64,000 bases of DNA from positions 186,001 to 250,000 of the forward strand of contig CAVVGZ010000008.1 in the NCBI GenBank assembly GCA_963747965.1. Direction: 5' to 3'. Shown here piece by piece: positions 37,039 to 47,472 of the stretch; position 1 is the first letter of the stretch, and the number at the start of each line of letters is the position of its first letter. The stretch is from CAVVGZ01 sp963747965 (GTDB lineage: Bacteria; Chloroflexota; Anaerolineae; Anaerolineales; Anaerolineaceae). The notes under the pieces are model-generated. The model made no database searches, was not told where the DNA came from, and was given only the letters and a program-made list of their open reading frames with translations. The position numbers and the translations under genes are program-made.

Positions 37039-37386
37039 TCGAGCCTGCTCCTTTTTAATAGCCGGTAAATAAGCAACAACCTCATAACAGTCTACTAAAA
37101 AGATCGATTAATTGCAAAAAAATCCCGTTATCAATAAAACCAGCCCATCCAGGTTGATGACGGTGTGAAATATTTTCCCACCCAATACATATTCCTTTTG
37201 TATAATCTTTCGCAAAATGATACTGGCAAGGCAATCATAAACAGGTTATGATTAGCACTTGCAAGAAAAAAAATACAGGGGGGATCCTGTATACCAGTAA
37301 GGTTTAAGTTTCACCCCCCCAAAAAAAATCGGGATTGGAATATTCTGTAATTAACCCAGGAATCCGGGGAAAATCGGAGAGAATCA

Positions 37387-38535
37387 ATGGCATTCTTTTT
37401 AGCATTTAAAGAAATCTGGAGAAACCAGGTTCGGTTTCTATCATTCAGTGCAGTAATTGCTTTAATTACCGTACTTGTCCTCTTCATCGCTGCTTTAGCC
37501 CAGGGTCTGGCGATGGCAAATAAGGAGTATTTATCCAAGGTGGATGGGGAATTGATTGTCTTTGACGAAAACGCCGACCTGATGGCAAGCTCAAGCCTGA
37601 TTAGAAGATCGAATCTTAACGATATCCAGCGGGTTGATGGGGTTGCCGATGCCGGTTCTGTTGGTTTCAGTTCCGGTAAGATCTTCCTTAAAAGTTCAGG
37701 CGAATTTTTGGATGTTTCCCTGATCGGGGTTGACCCTGGGAAACCAGGCGCTCCTCCGGTTGTGGAAGGGCAGTCCTTCAGTAATAACCGTAGTTCGGAT
37801 GTGATCATTGATGCAAATGTTGCAGAGGATTCCGGTCTCCAGGTAGGAGATCAAATCACAATTGTAACCATTCGCAATGATGAAGAAACCTATAACACCT
37901 TGCCTATTGTTGGTATCACTGACGGGCAGCAGTACCTCTACGCTGGATCGATCTTCCTGACCAATAAGACATGGGACGAGGTGCGCACCACCGGGTCCGC
38001 CAACGCCAGTTTAGCCGAATTAACTTCCAATGTCGTGATCGTAAAAGTGGAAAACCCGGAAGAGACTGAGATCGTCGCCCAGGATATTGAGAACCAGGTC
38101 TCGGGTACAGAGGCAGTAGATATCGATATAGCCATCGAGTCCTTACCCGGGTATTCCGCCCAGCAATCAACATTGAATACCCAGCAAGGTTTCACCTTAT
38201 TAATCGGCATTCTGGTAATCGGTGGATTTTTCCAGATCCAGATGCTGCAAAAAATTCCCCAAATTGGGGTTTTAAAAGCAATTGGAACAACTAATTCCGT
38301 TGTCGCTCATTCCGTTGTGCTGCAAATTATTCTCATTACAACTTTTGGAGTCTTCATTGGGGCAGTGATTACCTATCTTCTCGCTGCGTTTTTACCTGCA
38401 GGTATCCCAATCCTCTTTAGTGGACCATCCGTACTTTTGGCGGTCATTTCCCTTTTGTTGATTGGTCCAATTGGCGGTCTGGTTTCAGTCCGGCTGGCAA
38501 TCTCTGTAGAACCATTAATTGCCTTGCGTTTGTAG
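37387..38535 (+). CDS. FtsX-like ABC transporter permease
   Basis: Membrane subunit of a MacB/LolCDE/DevC-type exporter, 382 residues. One helix at about 20-40 is followed by an extracytoplasmic domain of about 220 residues and three C-terminal helices with the FtsX pattern (LLIGILVIGGFFQIQML, KIPQIGVLKAIGTTNSVV). GGAGAG precedes the ATG. The leader just upstream has seven C then eight A. The ATPase gene follows after 13 bases. Such pairs extract lipoproteins, export peptides or transmit conformational signals; cargo unknown. Confidence 0.85.
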   Translation: MAFFLAFKEIWRNQVRFLSFSAVIALITVLVLFIAALAQGLAMANKEYLSKVDGELIVFDENADLMASSSLIRRSNLNDIQRVDGVADAGSVGFSSGKIFLKSSGEFLDVSLIGVDPGKPGAPPVVEGQSFSNNRSSDVIIDANVAEDSGLQVGDQITIVTIRNDEETYNTLPIVGITDGQQYLYAGSIFLTNKTWDEVRTTGSANASLAELTSNVVIVKVENPEETEIVAQDIENQVSGTEAVDIDIAIESLPGYSAQQSTLNTQQGFTLLIGILVIGGFFQIQMLQKIPQIGVLKAIGTTNSVVAHSVVLQIILITTFGVFIGAVITYLLAAFLPAGIPILFSGPSVLLAVISLLLIGPIGGLVSVRLAISVEPLIALRL

Positions 38536-38548
38536 AAAGAAGGATTTT

Positions 38549-39274
38549 ATGGAAAACAATATAGTAATAGAAACCAGGAATTTATCCAAGATATTTAAAA
38601 GCGGCAACCAGTCTATAAAGGCAGTTGATCAGGCTTCTATTGAAATTCATGCCGGTGAATTTGTTGCCCTGGTTGGACCAAGTGGCTCTGGAAAAACGAC
38701 CATGCTTGCCATGCTGGCTGCATTACTGACACCCAGTGAAGGACAGGTGTTAATAAACGGGCAGGATCTTGCGCTGATGTCAGACAAGGAAAGGGTATAT
38801 TTCCGCGGCAAGGAGATTGGATTTGCATTTCAGGCAAATAATCTCATCCCTTTTCTAACTGTACTGGAAAATGTTGACCTGATGCTGAGGATAAACAACA
38901 ATTACAACAAGGAAACCCGTCAGGATGCCATTGAACTGCTTACCCGGCTGGGCCTGGGGGATAGGCTGTACAGCTTGCCCCGCCAGCTTTCCGGTGGCCA
39001 GCGCCAGCGCGCATCCATCGCCCGCACCTTAATCCACAAACCAAGTGTGGTGCTCGCAGATGAACCGACCGCCAACCTGGATACCGAGCGCGCCTATCAA
39101 GTGGTAGAAATTTATGCAGACCTGATTCACGAACAGAATAAGACTGGCATAATGGTCACACACGATTTGCGCATGTGCCGGTATGTGGACAAGATCATTC
39201 AGATCGAAGATGGAAAAATAACCAGTATTCTCAGTAATCAATCGGATATTGATGATTTAATTGCCTGCCATTAG
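38549..39274 (+). CDS. ABC transporter ATP-binding protein, LolD/MacB type
   Basis: ATPase of 241 residues working with the preceding FtsX-like permease. Walker A is VGPSGSGKTT, the Q-loop is IGFAFQANNLIPFLT, the signature is RQLSGGQRQRASIAR, Walker B is VVLADEPTANLD, and the switch His is in IMVTHDLRM. Start at ATG 38549, preceded by AAGGA; the frame is open upstream within the permease but those residues are not conserved. Last gene of the pair, with a stem-loop after it. Confidence 0.92.
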   Translation: MENNIVIETRNLSKIFKSGNQSIKAVDQASIEIHAGEFVALVGPSGSGKTTMLAMLAALLTPSEGQVLINGQDLALMSDKERVYFRGKEIGFAFQANNLIPFLTVLENVDLMLRINNNYNKETRQDAIELLTRLGLGDRLYSLPRQLSGGQRQRASIARTLIHKPSVVLADEPTANLDTERAYQVVEIYADLIHEQNKTGIMVTHDLRMCRYVDKIIQIEDGKITSILSNQSDIDDLIACH

Positions 39275-39287
39275 CTCCTTTCGTTAG

Positions 39288-39314
39288 ACCCGGGGAAAAT
39301 ATCTTCCCGGGTTT
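39288..39314 (+). terminator. terminator-like stem-loop after ABC exporter pair
   Basis: ACCCGGG (39288-39294) pairs with CCCGGGT (39306-39312), followed by TT. The T-run is short, so termination may be partial. Confidence 0.5.
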
Positions 39315-39575
39315 AACCACCTGGCATTATTATTTTTTTACTTGTCAATTACTCTACCGGATCGCCTTAGGTTTATTCCTTTCCATAATTAGATCATTCT
39401 TATCAATGAGACAGGATGCCTTTGGATGATATTCTTAAAAAAACAGAAACCATGTCGCTCGGTTTATGATAAATCCTTGACAAGACATATCCGTGTCAAT
39501 TATATGCTCTCAGATCATTCAACAAATGGGCAGTTAAGTGCCTTAGCTAATTAAAGAAATGTCCCTCAGGGCGTA
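39315..39575 (+). other. upstream region of the MFS gene
   Basis: About 260 bases without a gene. An RBS-like GGGCG and the sequence CTCAGGGCGTATC precede the likely ATG at 39578. No clear promoter boxes were identified. Confidence 0.3.
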
Positions 39576-39577
39576 TC

Positions 39578-40771
39578 ATGCAATTATTTCGTCAAAAAAT
39601 TCATCCCGGTTTGCGGGGAGCCGTTTTCTACGCCAGTTATTGGGGTGTGTTTGGGCTTGTGGAACCCTTTATGAATGTATATTTCATGCAATTGGGTTTA
39701 ACCAACACCCAGATCGGGCTGCTTTCATCCTTATCCCCCCTGGCAATACTGACCGTCGCTCCATTTATTGCCAATTACGCCGACCGCCGCCGTAAAAGAA
39801 CAATTACCCTGGCAATAGCCATCCTGGGTGTATCCATATCCCTGCTCCTGCTCCAATTCCCAAAAGATTTTAAGACTTTGCTGCCATTCATGGCCCTCTA
39901 TGCTTTGTTCCTCTCCCCAAACAATTCAATTTCAGACGGGCTGCTGGCCCGCATGGCCTATAACTACCGTCTTGATTATGGCAAGATGCGCTTGTGGGGA
40001 TCAGTCTCTTTTGCCATAACTGCAATTGGGATGGGAGCGGTTTACCAGCAAATCGGCTATGGATCTATTTTTCTAATCGGTGGTTTGCTGATCCTTCCCG
40101 TAACGATTGTGTCCTTGCTTCTGGAGGAACCTGAAAACGATACCAGCCGTCCGGAACTTGAAAAGCACCTTAGGGAAGGTTGATTGGGGATTGGTATTCA
40201 TGGTTGCAGCCACCTTCCTGATCGGGGCGGCTGCAATTCCTTTCATATATCTTCAGGGGGATCTACATGGACAGCCTGGGCGGGGGGGAATTTTTAATAG
40301 GGCTTGCTGTCGGAGTTTCCGCCCTGACTGAGTTCCCGACCATGCAGTACGCCAGCAAGATCATGCGTAAGCTCAAAGGAACCTCCACTTTGCTGCTCTC
40401 TTATGCATTATTATCGGCCGGTATTTTGGGGATTTGCTTTTACTGACGAACCCTGGGTGCTGGTTGGCATGTCAGCAATAAAAGGATTGGGGTTTGGTTT
40501 ATTCGCCGTCGCCACAGTTGTGATCATTGATAGGCATGCCCCTGCAGACAAGGTGGCAACCTACCAGAGCATTACCTATGCCATGGCATGGGGATTGGCG
40601 CCATTAATTAGCGGTGTCTTTGGAGGGAGCATCTACGACCTGTATGGTGGAAAAACGGTTTTCCTGGTTGCCGGGATATTACCCATTCTGGCTGGGATTG
40701 TTTTAACCCCCACATATTATTTCTGGAGTTCATCCCGGCATGGAAAATCAGGTAAGATGAACGCTAATTGA
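39578..40771 (+). CDS. major facilitator superfamily transporter (interrupted by frameshifts)
   Basis: Twelve-helix secondary transporter of the MFS_1-like/nucleoside-proton symporter group, about 395 residues over three frames. The first piece has YWGVFGLVEPFMNVYFMQLG and the loop motif NYADRRRKRT. The middle reads VDWGLVFMVAATFLIGAAAI. The last has MSAIKGLGFGLFAVATVVI and AWGLAPLISGVFGGSIYDLYG. Breaks lie near 40170, in GGGGGGGAA at about 40285, and near 40420. The runs at the breaks suggest base-call errors. Substrate unknown. Confidence 0.75.
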
Positions 40772-40829
40772 TAACTTTATCTGTTTTCCTGGATTTGAGC
40801 ATATTTTTAAAACAAATAATGAGGGACCT

Positions 40830-41402
40830 TTGAAGAACATCTGTGTTTTTTGTGGATCTAACCGGGGTAAAAATTCAGAAAATCTCAATGCTGCCAGGCA
40901 CCTTGGAAAAGTACTGGCTCAACGAAACCTGATGCTTGTTTATGGTGGTGGAAATGTGGGGATGATGGGGGCTCTTGCTGACAGTGTCCTTGAATTCGGC
41001 GGAAAGGTGACAGGTGCTATTACAAAGTCCCTGGTAGACCTGGAAGTTGCCCATCTCAACTTGACCGAATTAATCGTCGTTGAAACCATGCACGAGCGCA
41101 AATCCATTATGGCAAATCTGGCTGATGCCTTTATTGCCTTGCCAGGCGGATTTGGCACGTTGGAGGAAATATTTGAAGTGCTTACCTGGGGGCAGTTGGG
41201 AATTCACCGGAAACCCTGCGGCCTGATTAACGTCAATCATTATTTTGATGACTTAATCGGTTTCCTTAATAACAGCGTACAGGAAAAATTTATCGCCCCG
41301 CAGCATTTTTCTATGCTAATGGTTGAAGAAAATCCGGAGATCCTTCTGGATAGATTTATCACCTATCAGCCGCCAATTGGTAGCAAACTGCTGGAGAGAT
41401 AA
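40830..41402 (+). CDS. LOG family protein (cytokinin-riboside-5'-monophosphate phosphoribohydrolase-like)
   Basis: Nucleoside-monophosphate N-glycosidase fold of 190 residues. Both signatures are present: YGGGNVGMMGALAD and the catalytic PGGFGTLEEIFEVLTW. In bacteria LOG proteins remove ribose 5-phosphate from modified or ordinary AMP; the true substrate here is unknown. Start TTG at 40830 with GAGGGA 7 bases upstream. It lies downstream of the MFS gene, about 60 bases away, and may be co-transcribed. Confidence 0.88.
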   Translation: MKNICVFCGSNRGKNSENLNAARHLGKVLAQRNLMLVYGGGNVGMMGALADSVLEFGGKVTGAITKSLVDLEVAHLNLTELIVVETMHERKSIMANLADAFIALPGGFGTLEEIFEVLTWGQLGIHRKPCGLINVNHYFDDLIGFLNNSVQEKFIAPQHFSMLMVEENPEILLDRFITYQPPIGSKLLER

Positions 41403-41412
41403 CAAGAGTTTT

Positions 41413-41436
41413 CCGGTTTTAAGGAACCGGGAGTTT
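41413..41436 (+). terminator. stem-loop between convergent LOG and msrB genes
   Basis: CCGGTT (41413-41418) and AACCGG (41425-41430) with a six-base loop, followed by GAGTTTTC. It probably ends the LOG transcript. Confidence 0.55.
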
Positions 41437-41474
41437 TCTCCTCAGGCTCTTATCTGGAAAACCTGCCTGAACTG

Positions 41475-41904
41475 TCATTCCCCGGAATTGTGGCCTTGGG
41501 TTTCAATTTCTTCCCTGGAAACAAACTTTAGCGAAAGCGAGTTAATACAATAACGAAGACCCGTTGGTTGTGGTCCATCTTCAAACACGTGCCCCAGGTG
41601 GGCGTTGCATCTGCTGCATAATACTTCTGTGCGCATCATCATAAGGCTGATATCACGCCGGGCTTCTATGTTTTCTTCCTGGTAAGGTTGGTAAAAACTG
41701 GGCCAACCGGAGCCTGAATGGTATTTTGTTCCCGAATCAAACAAAGGTAACCCGCAGCAAACACAGGTATATACTCCTTGGCCCTTAAATTCATAATATT
41801 CGCCGCTGAATGGCCTTTCGGTTCCTTTTTTTCGGGCTACGTAATAAGCTTCCTTGCTGAGCTGCTGCCGCCATTCCTCATCTGACTTTAATAATTTTTT
41901 CCAT
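41475..41904 (-). CDS. msrB: peptide-methionine (R)-S-oxide reductase (frameshift near start)
   Basis: Repairs the R-epimer of methionine sulfoxide using thioredoxin. The joined product is about 143 residues. Zinc-binding CxxC pairs appear in YTCVCCGLPLF and LCSRCNAHLGHVF; the catalytic Cys is in RYCINSLSLKF; GSGWPSFYQP is the substrate loop. The long frame has no start until TTG 41744, but ATG 41904 followed by one extra A in an A-run gives MEK, then LLKSDEEWRQQLSKEAYYV, the normal N terminus. No signal peptide, so cytoplasmic. Confidence 0.85.
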
Positions 41905-42198
41905 TTTTACCTTCAAATTCATGAGATATTTATTTATCCTGCTGAATTTCTCCTGGTTGTTGTAGTACATTCTTGGTTCGTGCGGTAAGAATAACAAACC
42001 TGCACAACCAACTTGCTCAATATACGCAATAAATTAATTTTAGCCTGTCTGCCATAATTGTGGACCAAATGTACATGGTTTATTGTACAGGCGGATTTCC
42101 GAATTCTAACAGTTACGGATTAATGCACAAGGGATGAAAATAAAATACAAATCAGTTTTAAAATGCTAAAATGAATTTACTGGTTGAAGGAATTTACC
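41905..42198 (+). other. divergent upstream region of msrB and the methyltransferase
   Basis: About 290 bases without a gene, A/T-rich. TAAAAT at about 42166 is a candidate -10 for the plus-strand methyltransferase. Nothing else is recognised. Confidence 0.3.
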
Positions 42199-42977
42199 AT
42201 GGATAGGAAGCAAATATTAAATTGGAAAACCGCCGGAATACTGGCAGTAATCCTCCTGCTAATCGCTGGGCTGATCAAGTACCTCCCCCAAATTCTCTCC
42301 GCACAATCTTCAGATACTGCCCAAATAGAATCCGAACCATTCACAAAAAAAAGGATGGAGATGGTCGAAGAAACGATCATCTCCAGAGGTCTAAAAGACC
42401 GGCAGGTGATTGCCGCTATGCAGAGTGTTCCCCGGCATATGTTTGTCCCGGACCAGTACCTTGACCAGGCTTATGCAGACCATCCCTTGCCTATTGGCTA
42501 TGGTCAGACAATCTCCCAGCCTTATATCGTCGCCATGATGACTGAACTGCTGGATTTAAAAAGGGGGAAAGAGTCCTTGAGATTGGTACCGGTTCGGGAT
42601 ATCAGGCAGCCGTACTGGCAGAGCTGGAAGGCATCGAAATCTACACCATGGAAATTGTACCGGACCTTGCCCGGCAGGCTGCAGAACGGCTGGCAGGAAT
42701 GGGCTACGACGGGATTCATACCAGACAGGGGGATGGCTATTATGGATGGAAGGAATTTGCCCCCTATGATGCCATCATCGTTACCGCAGCACCGGACCAC
42801 CTGCCCTTGCCATTAGTCCAGCAGCTTAAAGACGACGGACGTTTGGTAATTCCAATAGGACCGCAGGGTGGTTATCAAACATTGTGGCTGTTCGTCAAAC
42901 AGGGTGACGAGGTGGTTGCATACAACAAAGGCGGAGTTCTTTTCGTACCTCTTGTCAGCGGAGAAGGCTCTGATTAA
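42199..42977 (+). CDS. membrane-anchored protein-L-isoaspartate O-methyltransferase (frameshifted)
   Basis: S-adenosylmethionine-dependent repair methyltransferase for isoaspartyl residues, about 258 residues. PRHMFVPDQYLDQAYADHPL and IGYGQTISQPYIVAMM are classic PIMT segments. The SAM motif VLEIGTGSGYQAAVLAEL appears after a one-base shift near 42573. DAIIVTAAPDHLP and LKDDGRLVIPIG follow. An N-terminal hydrophobic helix (about residues 12-30) precedes the domain, so the enzyme is probably anchored outside or at the membrane, unlike the common cytosolic form. The stop overlaps the end of the convergent next gene by 4 bases. Confidence 0.82.
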
Positions 42978-45406
42978 AGGTTTTTCAGGCGTCCAATAGT
43001 CCACAAGGCAGCCAGATAACAACCTGCCCCTATGGTGAGCACCCAATTAAATCCGAAGGAAAGTGCAATCAAAGCAGCCAGGACAGAAGAGATCACCGAT
43101 GCTGCACCATTTACCCCCCATACCCAGGGAATGAGTTGGGGAACACTTTTCTCAAGATAGGTCAGTCCTCCGGGAAAGGGCACACCCATGAAGAACCCTA
43201 GCGGGGCAATCAGCAGCATGGTTAATGCAAGACGCCAGGGTAGAGATAATCCCAGGGTATGCTGGAATAATACCGGTATGAGAAAATTCATCGACAAAGC
43301 CATGGCGGCCAGCAGAGCCAAAGACCACCCGCCTGAATATTTTCTGGAATAATAACTGCCAATTCCAGAGAAAAATAGAATTGCAAACAAAACCGCTGTG
43401 AAGGAATAAGCCGGGTACCCAAGGTACAGGATGAATCGTTGGATCATTGGGATTTCAACCATCATAAATGCCATCCCTATCAGGCCAAAGTAAAGCAATG
43501 AATCCAGCCAAACTCTCCTGGGTACTCCGGACCTTCCCCTCCGCTTAATGACCACCAGGGGCAGCAGGATGATAATAGTTGCAATCCCTACAGTCATAAC
43601 CAGTAACAGAATCAATATGAAATACCCCGCCCCGCCAAAAGGCTGCCAGGTTTTACCAATTTCAGCCAGGATGCGTCGTGCCTGTGACCACTTAAAAAAA
43701 TGCCCAAAAAAGGGGTGGGAATCACGGGGAGGGCTTACATCATAATCATAATCGGCATACCAATCTGCACGTGATCTTGCCGATAGCAGGCCGACAAAAG
43801 CCTGATAATAAACCGGTTCCGGCAGGATATTGAAGCGGTTTAATTCCTCGGTGGATATGTCAGGGGCATAAACCATATCGTATGCCCGGCTGCTCGTAAA
43901 TTGGCGCACCTGGTCCAGTTCATCCCCGGTAAATGGCTCTTTCTTAATGATCAGAGTTCCCAGGTTATAGCTCCGGTACGCCACAATGTTCTGTCGTGGA
44001 TCCAAACCGGATTCTTCCAGGGCGGTTACAGCCAGTGCGAAAGACCGCAGCCACTCGCTTGGCGGTAGCTGCAGCCAGCGCTGAACAAGCAGCATTCCAT
44101 CCGGTTTTAATACGGCCAGAGCATCACGGAAGGATTCAACCGTATAGCGGTAATCTTCCGCCAGGCTGTAGGCTCCCGAGCTGACCGGATGATATCCATT
44201 GGTTAGCGATAGTACCACAACATCAAAGGATTGGTCAGAATGGCGCATGTAACTTCGGCCAATTTCCTGAAAAACCCTGATCTTCGGGTGATTGTATATC
44301 TGCGCCGCGTTTTCGATCACCAGGGCATTTGGCTCTACAGCAGTAATTTCATTCGCTCCCTGGGATAAACCGATAAGTATATCCAGGCCACCCCGCCCTT
44401 CGAGAATTAATGCATCGGCTTCAGGACGCAGTTTGTAAACCAGTGATCCGGGCATAAAATCGACGAACTCATCTCCTGTTTGAGGCAGCACCACCGGGTT
44501 CAGGTCATCGGCGTCAATCAGCAGCCCGTTTTGGGCAGGCAGCATCCCTGTATAGCGGTAACTCAACCCCGGAAGAGAGCGTATCCCGTTGCTTTGGATG
44601 AGATCCACCCGGGAAAATGCATTCCAGCGTGTGTTAACGATTTTTGCCCCGGGATACTGAAGTGCATACGTAATCCCTTTATAGGGTGAGATGCGAATTT
44701 CCATGGCAGGAAGACCGCTACCGTCGCTTATCCGGTGGATAATATCCGATAGGTTCAATAACAAAACAGGGCAAGCCAGGCAAAAGAATAATCCTGTTCC
44801 AAGGATCCCGACCCTTTTATGAAAAAGACCAGGGGAGGCAATCAATGCGGAAATAACAACCATCGCACTGCTGAATGAAACAACACCTTCTCCTCCCAGA
44901 AACGAGGGGACAATCAGGGCAAGGATGCAGCCTGCTGCAGATCCAATCAGGTTTACTGCATAGGTGGTTCCTGCTTGTGAAGGTTTTCCGGAAAGCAGGG
45001 CTCCAACAGCAAGACCACTAAAAAAGAATGGGGTGGCTAAAGCTGTGTAATGCAGCACCAGGATAAATACCTGCCGGAAATCCCAGGCAATGCTGAAAGA
45101 ATCAAAGGCTATCCAGTTGATCAGCATGTAGGAAAGCAGCATGCTTACAGCTGTACCAATTCCGGCCCACGCCAGGATGAAAAGGGAAGGCAGATAAGTC
45201 AATTTGGGAAAAATCGATAGTACTGTGCCGCTGGCGCCGAAACCAAGTAAGGCCAGGCTGACAATCATGAATGCGAAGTGATAAAACTGGGCTACTGAAA
45301 ACAAACGCGTCAGATTTATCTCAAATAGCAGTGTGGCTGAAGAGAGTAAAAACAGACTTACCCGTACGAGGATAACACCAGCTGGGGTTTCCTCCGATTC
45401 CAACAC
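42974..45406 (-). CDS. spermidine-synthase-like multi-pass membrane protein
   Basis: Large intact protein of 810 residues. About eight helices come first, then a soluble Rossmann-like methyltransferase/aminopropyltransferase domain (about 310-560), then six or more helices. The soluble part has ALILEGRGGLDILIGLSQGA, ITAVEPNALVI and the FDVVVLSLTNG segment of spermidine synthases. The polyamine Asp pair is not evident. Proteins of this layout are common in Chloroflexota and other environmental bacteria, and their function is unknown. Convergent with the isoaspartyl methyltransferase, overlapping by 4 bases. Confidence 0.75.
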   Translation of the reverse strand: MLESEETPAGVILVRVSLFLLSSATLLFEINLTRLFSVAQFYHFAFMIVSLALLGFGASGTVLSIFPKLTYLPSLFILAWAGIGTAVSMLLSYMLINWIAFDSFSIAWDFRQVFILVLHYTALATPFFFSGLAVGALLSGKPSQAGTTYAVNLIGSAAGCILALIVPSFLGGEGVVSFSSAMVVISALIASPGLFHKRVGILGTGLFFCLACPVLLLNLSDIIHRISDGSGLPAMEIRISPYKGITYALQYPGAKIVNTRWNAFSRVDLIQSNGIRSLPGLSYRYTGMLPAQNGLLIDADDLNPVVLPQTGDEFVDFMPGSLVYKLRPEADALILEGRGGLDILIGLSQGANEITAVEPNALVIENAAQIYNHPKIRVFQEIGRSYMRHSDQSFDVVVLSLTNGYHPVSSGAYSLAEDYRYTVESFRDALAVLKPDGMLLVQRWLQLPPSEWLRSFALAVTALEESGLDPRQNIVAYRSYNLGTLIIKKEPFTGDELDQVRQFTSSRAYDMVYAPDISTEELNRFNILPEPVYYQAFVGLLSARSRADWYADYDYDVSPPRDSHPFFGHFFKWSQARRILAEIGKTWQPFGGAGYFILILLLVMTVGIATIIILLPLVVIKRRGRSGVPRRVWLDSLLYFGLIGMAFMMVEIPMIQRFILYLGYPAYSFTAVLFAILFFSGIGSYYSRKYSGGWSLALLAAMALSMNFLIPVLFQHTLGLSLPWRLALTMLLIAPLGFFMGVPFPGGLTYLEKSVPQLIPWVWGVNGAASVISSVLAALIALSFGFNWVLTIGAGCYLAALWTIGRLKNL

Positions 45407-45544
45407 CTATCCCTCCTGATGTGCATATTCATGTATAACATGCCTGCACTCGAAAAACAAGCACATCTATGAGACATCAACCTCAATACAGGTTTTTCTA
45501 ATATAATGGACGTCTGTTCAGAATTCAATAAAAAAGGGTGAGCA

Positions 45545-46621
45545 ATGAGTAAAATCGCAATTGTCGGGGCTGGTATGATGGGAACTGCCACATCCTTTCC
45601 CCTCTCAGATAATGGGCATGACATCCGCCTGGTTGGAACCCACCTGGATAGTGAAATTATCAGGAGCTGCCAGGAAAATCAGGTTCATCCCCGCCTGCGG
45701 CGTAACCTCCCAATTGGGGTGAAACCCTATTATATTGACCAAATTGTGGAAGCCCTCGATGGCGTTGAAATCATCGTTTCCGGGGTAAATTCCCATGGAG
45801 TTCATTGGATCGGGCAAACCCTTGCCCCCTGCCTGAAGCCCGGCCAGATTATTATTGCCGTCACAAAAGGCCTGGAGGCCGGCCCGGATGGCCATCTCCT
45901 GCTGTTAACCGATGTGCTGGCAAATGAGCTTCCATTATCAATCCGTGAACAGGTTCAAATGGCTGCCATCGGTGGTCCTTGCATAGCTGGCGAACTTGCC
46001 GGCAGGCGGGAAACAGTAGTTATATTTGGATCAGCCAGTTCTGAGTGCCTGGATACACTCGCCAATACTTTCCGCACCCCTTATTATCACATCTGGAAGA
46101 CGAATGACATCACTGGGTTAGAGATATGTGTTGCCCTCAAAAATGCGTATACCCTCGGAGTAGGTTATGCCGCTGGACTTTTGGATAAACAGGGCGGTCT
46201 GGATTGTGCAGGAGCCCATATGTATAACCTGGAAGCAGCCGCTTTTGCCCAGGGATGCATGGAGATGGAGCATCTCACTCGCCTCATGGGTGGAACCAGT
46301 GCATTTGCGTACGGTCCCCCCGGGGCAGGAGATTTTTATGTCACTGCTCAGGGAGGCAGGTCTGTTGAACTTGGCAAACTATTGGGAAAAGGGCACACCT
46401 ACCAGGAAGCACGCCTGATCATGGCAGGAGAGACTCTTGAAGCAGCAGCAATTGTCCACCAGATGGGTAAAGCCATCCCCGCTATGACTGCCAACGGCAT
46501 TATCTCAGAAACAGATTTCCCCCTTATGCGTTATCTTGTGCGCCTTGTAGTGGATAACGAACGCCTCGAAATTCCCCTGGATACTTTTTACAATTACCTG
46601 AATCCGATTATAAGGCAGTGA
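45545..46621 (+). CDS. gpsA: NAD(P)-dependent glycerol-3-phosphate dehydrogenase
   Basis: Reduces dihydroxyacetone phosphate to sn-glycerol 3-phosphate for phospholipid synthesis. The N terminus has IAIVGAGMMGTA; the centre has VTKGLEAG and IGGPCIAGELA (usually GPsfA.E), the catalytic Lys in ICVALKNAYTLGVGYAAGL, and the C-terminal GPPGAGDFYVTAQGGRS. At 358 residues it is slightly longer than most GpsA proteins (about 330), so another member of the family is possible. A TATAAT box lies at 45502-45507 and AAGGGTGA precedes the ATG. It lies beside an sn-glycerol-1-phosphate dehydrogenase homologue on the other strand. Confidence 0.82.
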   Translation: MSKIAIVGAGMMGTATSFPLSDNGHDIRLVGTHLDSEIIRSCQENQVHPRLRRNLPIGVKPYYIDQIVEALDGVEIIVSGVNSHGVHWIGQTLAPCLKPGQIIIAVTKGLEAGPDGHLLLLTDVLANELPLSIREQVQMAAIGGPCIAGELAGRRETVVIFGSASSECLDTLANTFRTPYYHIWKTNDITGLEICVALKNAYTLGVGYAAGLLDKQGGLDCAGAHMYNLEAAAFAQGCMEMEHLTRLMGGTSAFAYGPPGAGDFYVTAQGGRSVELGKLLGKGHTYQEARLIMAGETLEAAAIVHQMGKAIPAMTANGIISETDFPLMRYLVRLVVDNERLEIPLDTFYNYLNPIIRQ

Positions 46622-46666
46622 TACTTCTCATCCTATACCATGAAATAGAATATTGATAGGTGCGGC

Positions 46667-47472
46667 TTACTCTCCGATTCCCCCAAACAGTTTTGCAAGT
46701 TCAGCCAGATCCTGGACGGTATAATCCGGCTTAAAGGGGGAGTCGGCTAAATCCTCCAGCCTGGTTTCACCGCTTAATACCAATATCGTGGTAATCCCTG
46801 TATTTCCCATGGCGATATCCGTGTAAAGGCGGTCTCCCACCATGGCTATCTGGTTTACAGGAATGTTAATTTTTTCTACAATCGCATCCACGATCGGTTT
46901 GTTAGGCTTGCCAATGATTACATCGGGATCTCTGCCGGTGGATGATCTAACCAGTGCAATCACAGACCCGATATCCGGGATAAAACCATTTTCAGTGGGG
47001 CAATTAATATCCGGGTGAGTGGCTATGTACGGTTTCCCGGAGCGCACAAAATCACAAAGCTTGACCAGTTTTTCATAGGTGAGCGTTGTATCAAATCCCA
47101 ATACAACTGTATCAATTTCTTTTTCAGTCACAACAAATCCACTGCTGGTCATTTCCTCGATCAGGTCATCCGTCCCCACCACATACAACCTTGCTCCAGG
47201 TTTTGCTCTTTTAAGATAAATCGCCGTTGCTTCACCCGAAGTAAAAATGCTTTCTTCCCTGGCATTTATCCCCAGGCGCTGCAGTTTCTCCGCATATTGG
47301 CGGGCATGGCGGGATGAATTATTGGTTAAAAAAGGTGCCGGGTATTTTTTTGTTCTAATAAATCAAGAAACCGCTGCGCACCTGGCAGCAGCTTTTCTCC
47401 CAGGTAAACAGTCCCATCCATATCCAGCAAAAAGCATCGGATTTGGGCGAGTTTTGTTAGATCTTGGTTCAT
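46667..47472 (-). CDS. HAD-family phosphatase, NagD/AraL type (frameshifted)
   Basis: Sugar- or glycerol-phosphate phosphatase of the HAD class IIA group, about 268 residues. ATG 47472 begins a frame with the nucleophile motif FLLDMDGTVYLGEKLLPGA, which ends prematurely. Adding one A in the AAAAAA run near 47345 gives KYPAPFLTNNSSRHARQYA and joins the main frame. That frame has VVLGFDTTLTYEKL, IGKPNKPI and the acidic MVGDRLYTDI. Its start overlaps the stop of the dehydrogenase gene upstream. Bacillus subtilis AraL and AraM are an equivalent pair. Confidence 0.78.

Noticed and set aside
37290..37330. GGGGGG/CCCCCCC pair before the FtsX-like permease as a stem-loop
   Set aside because: The loop would exceed 30 bases and the remaining arms do not pair.
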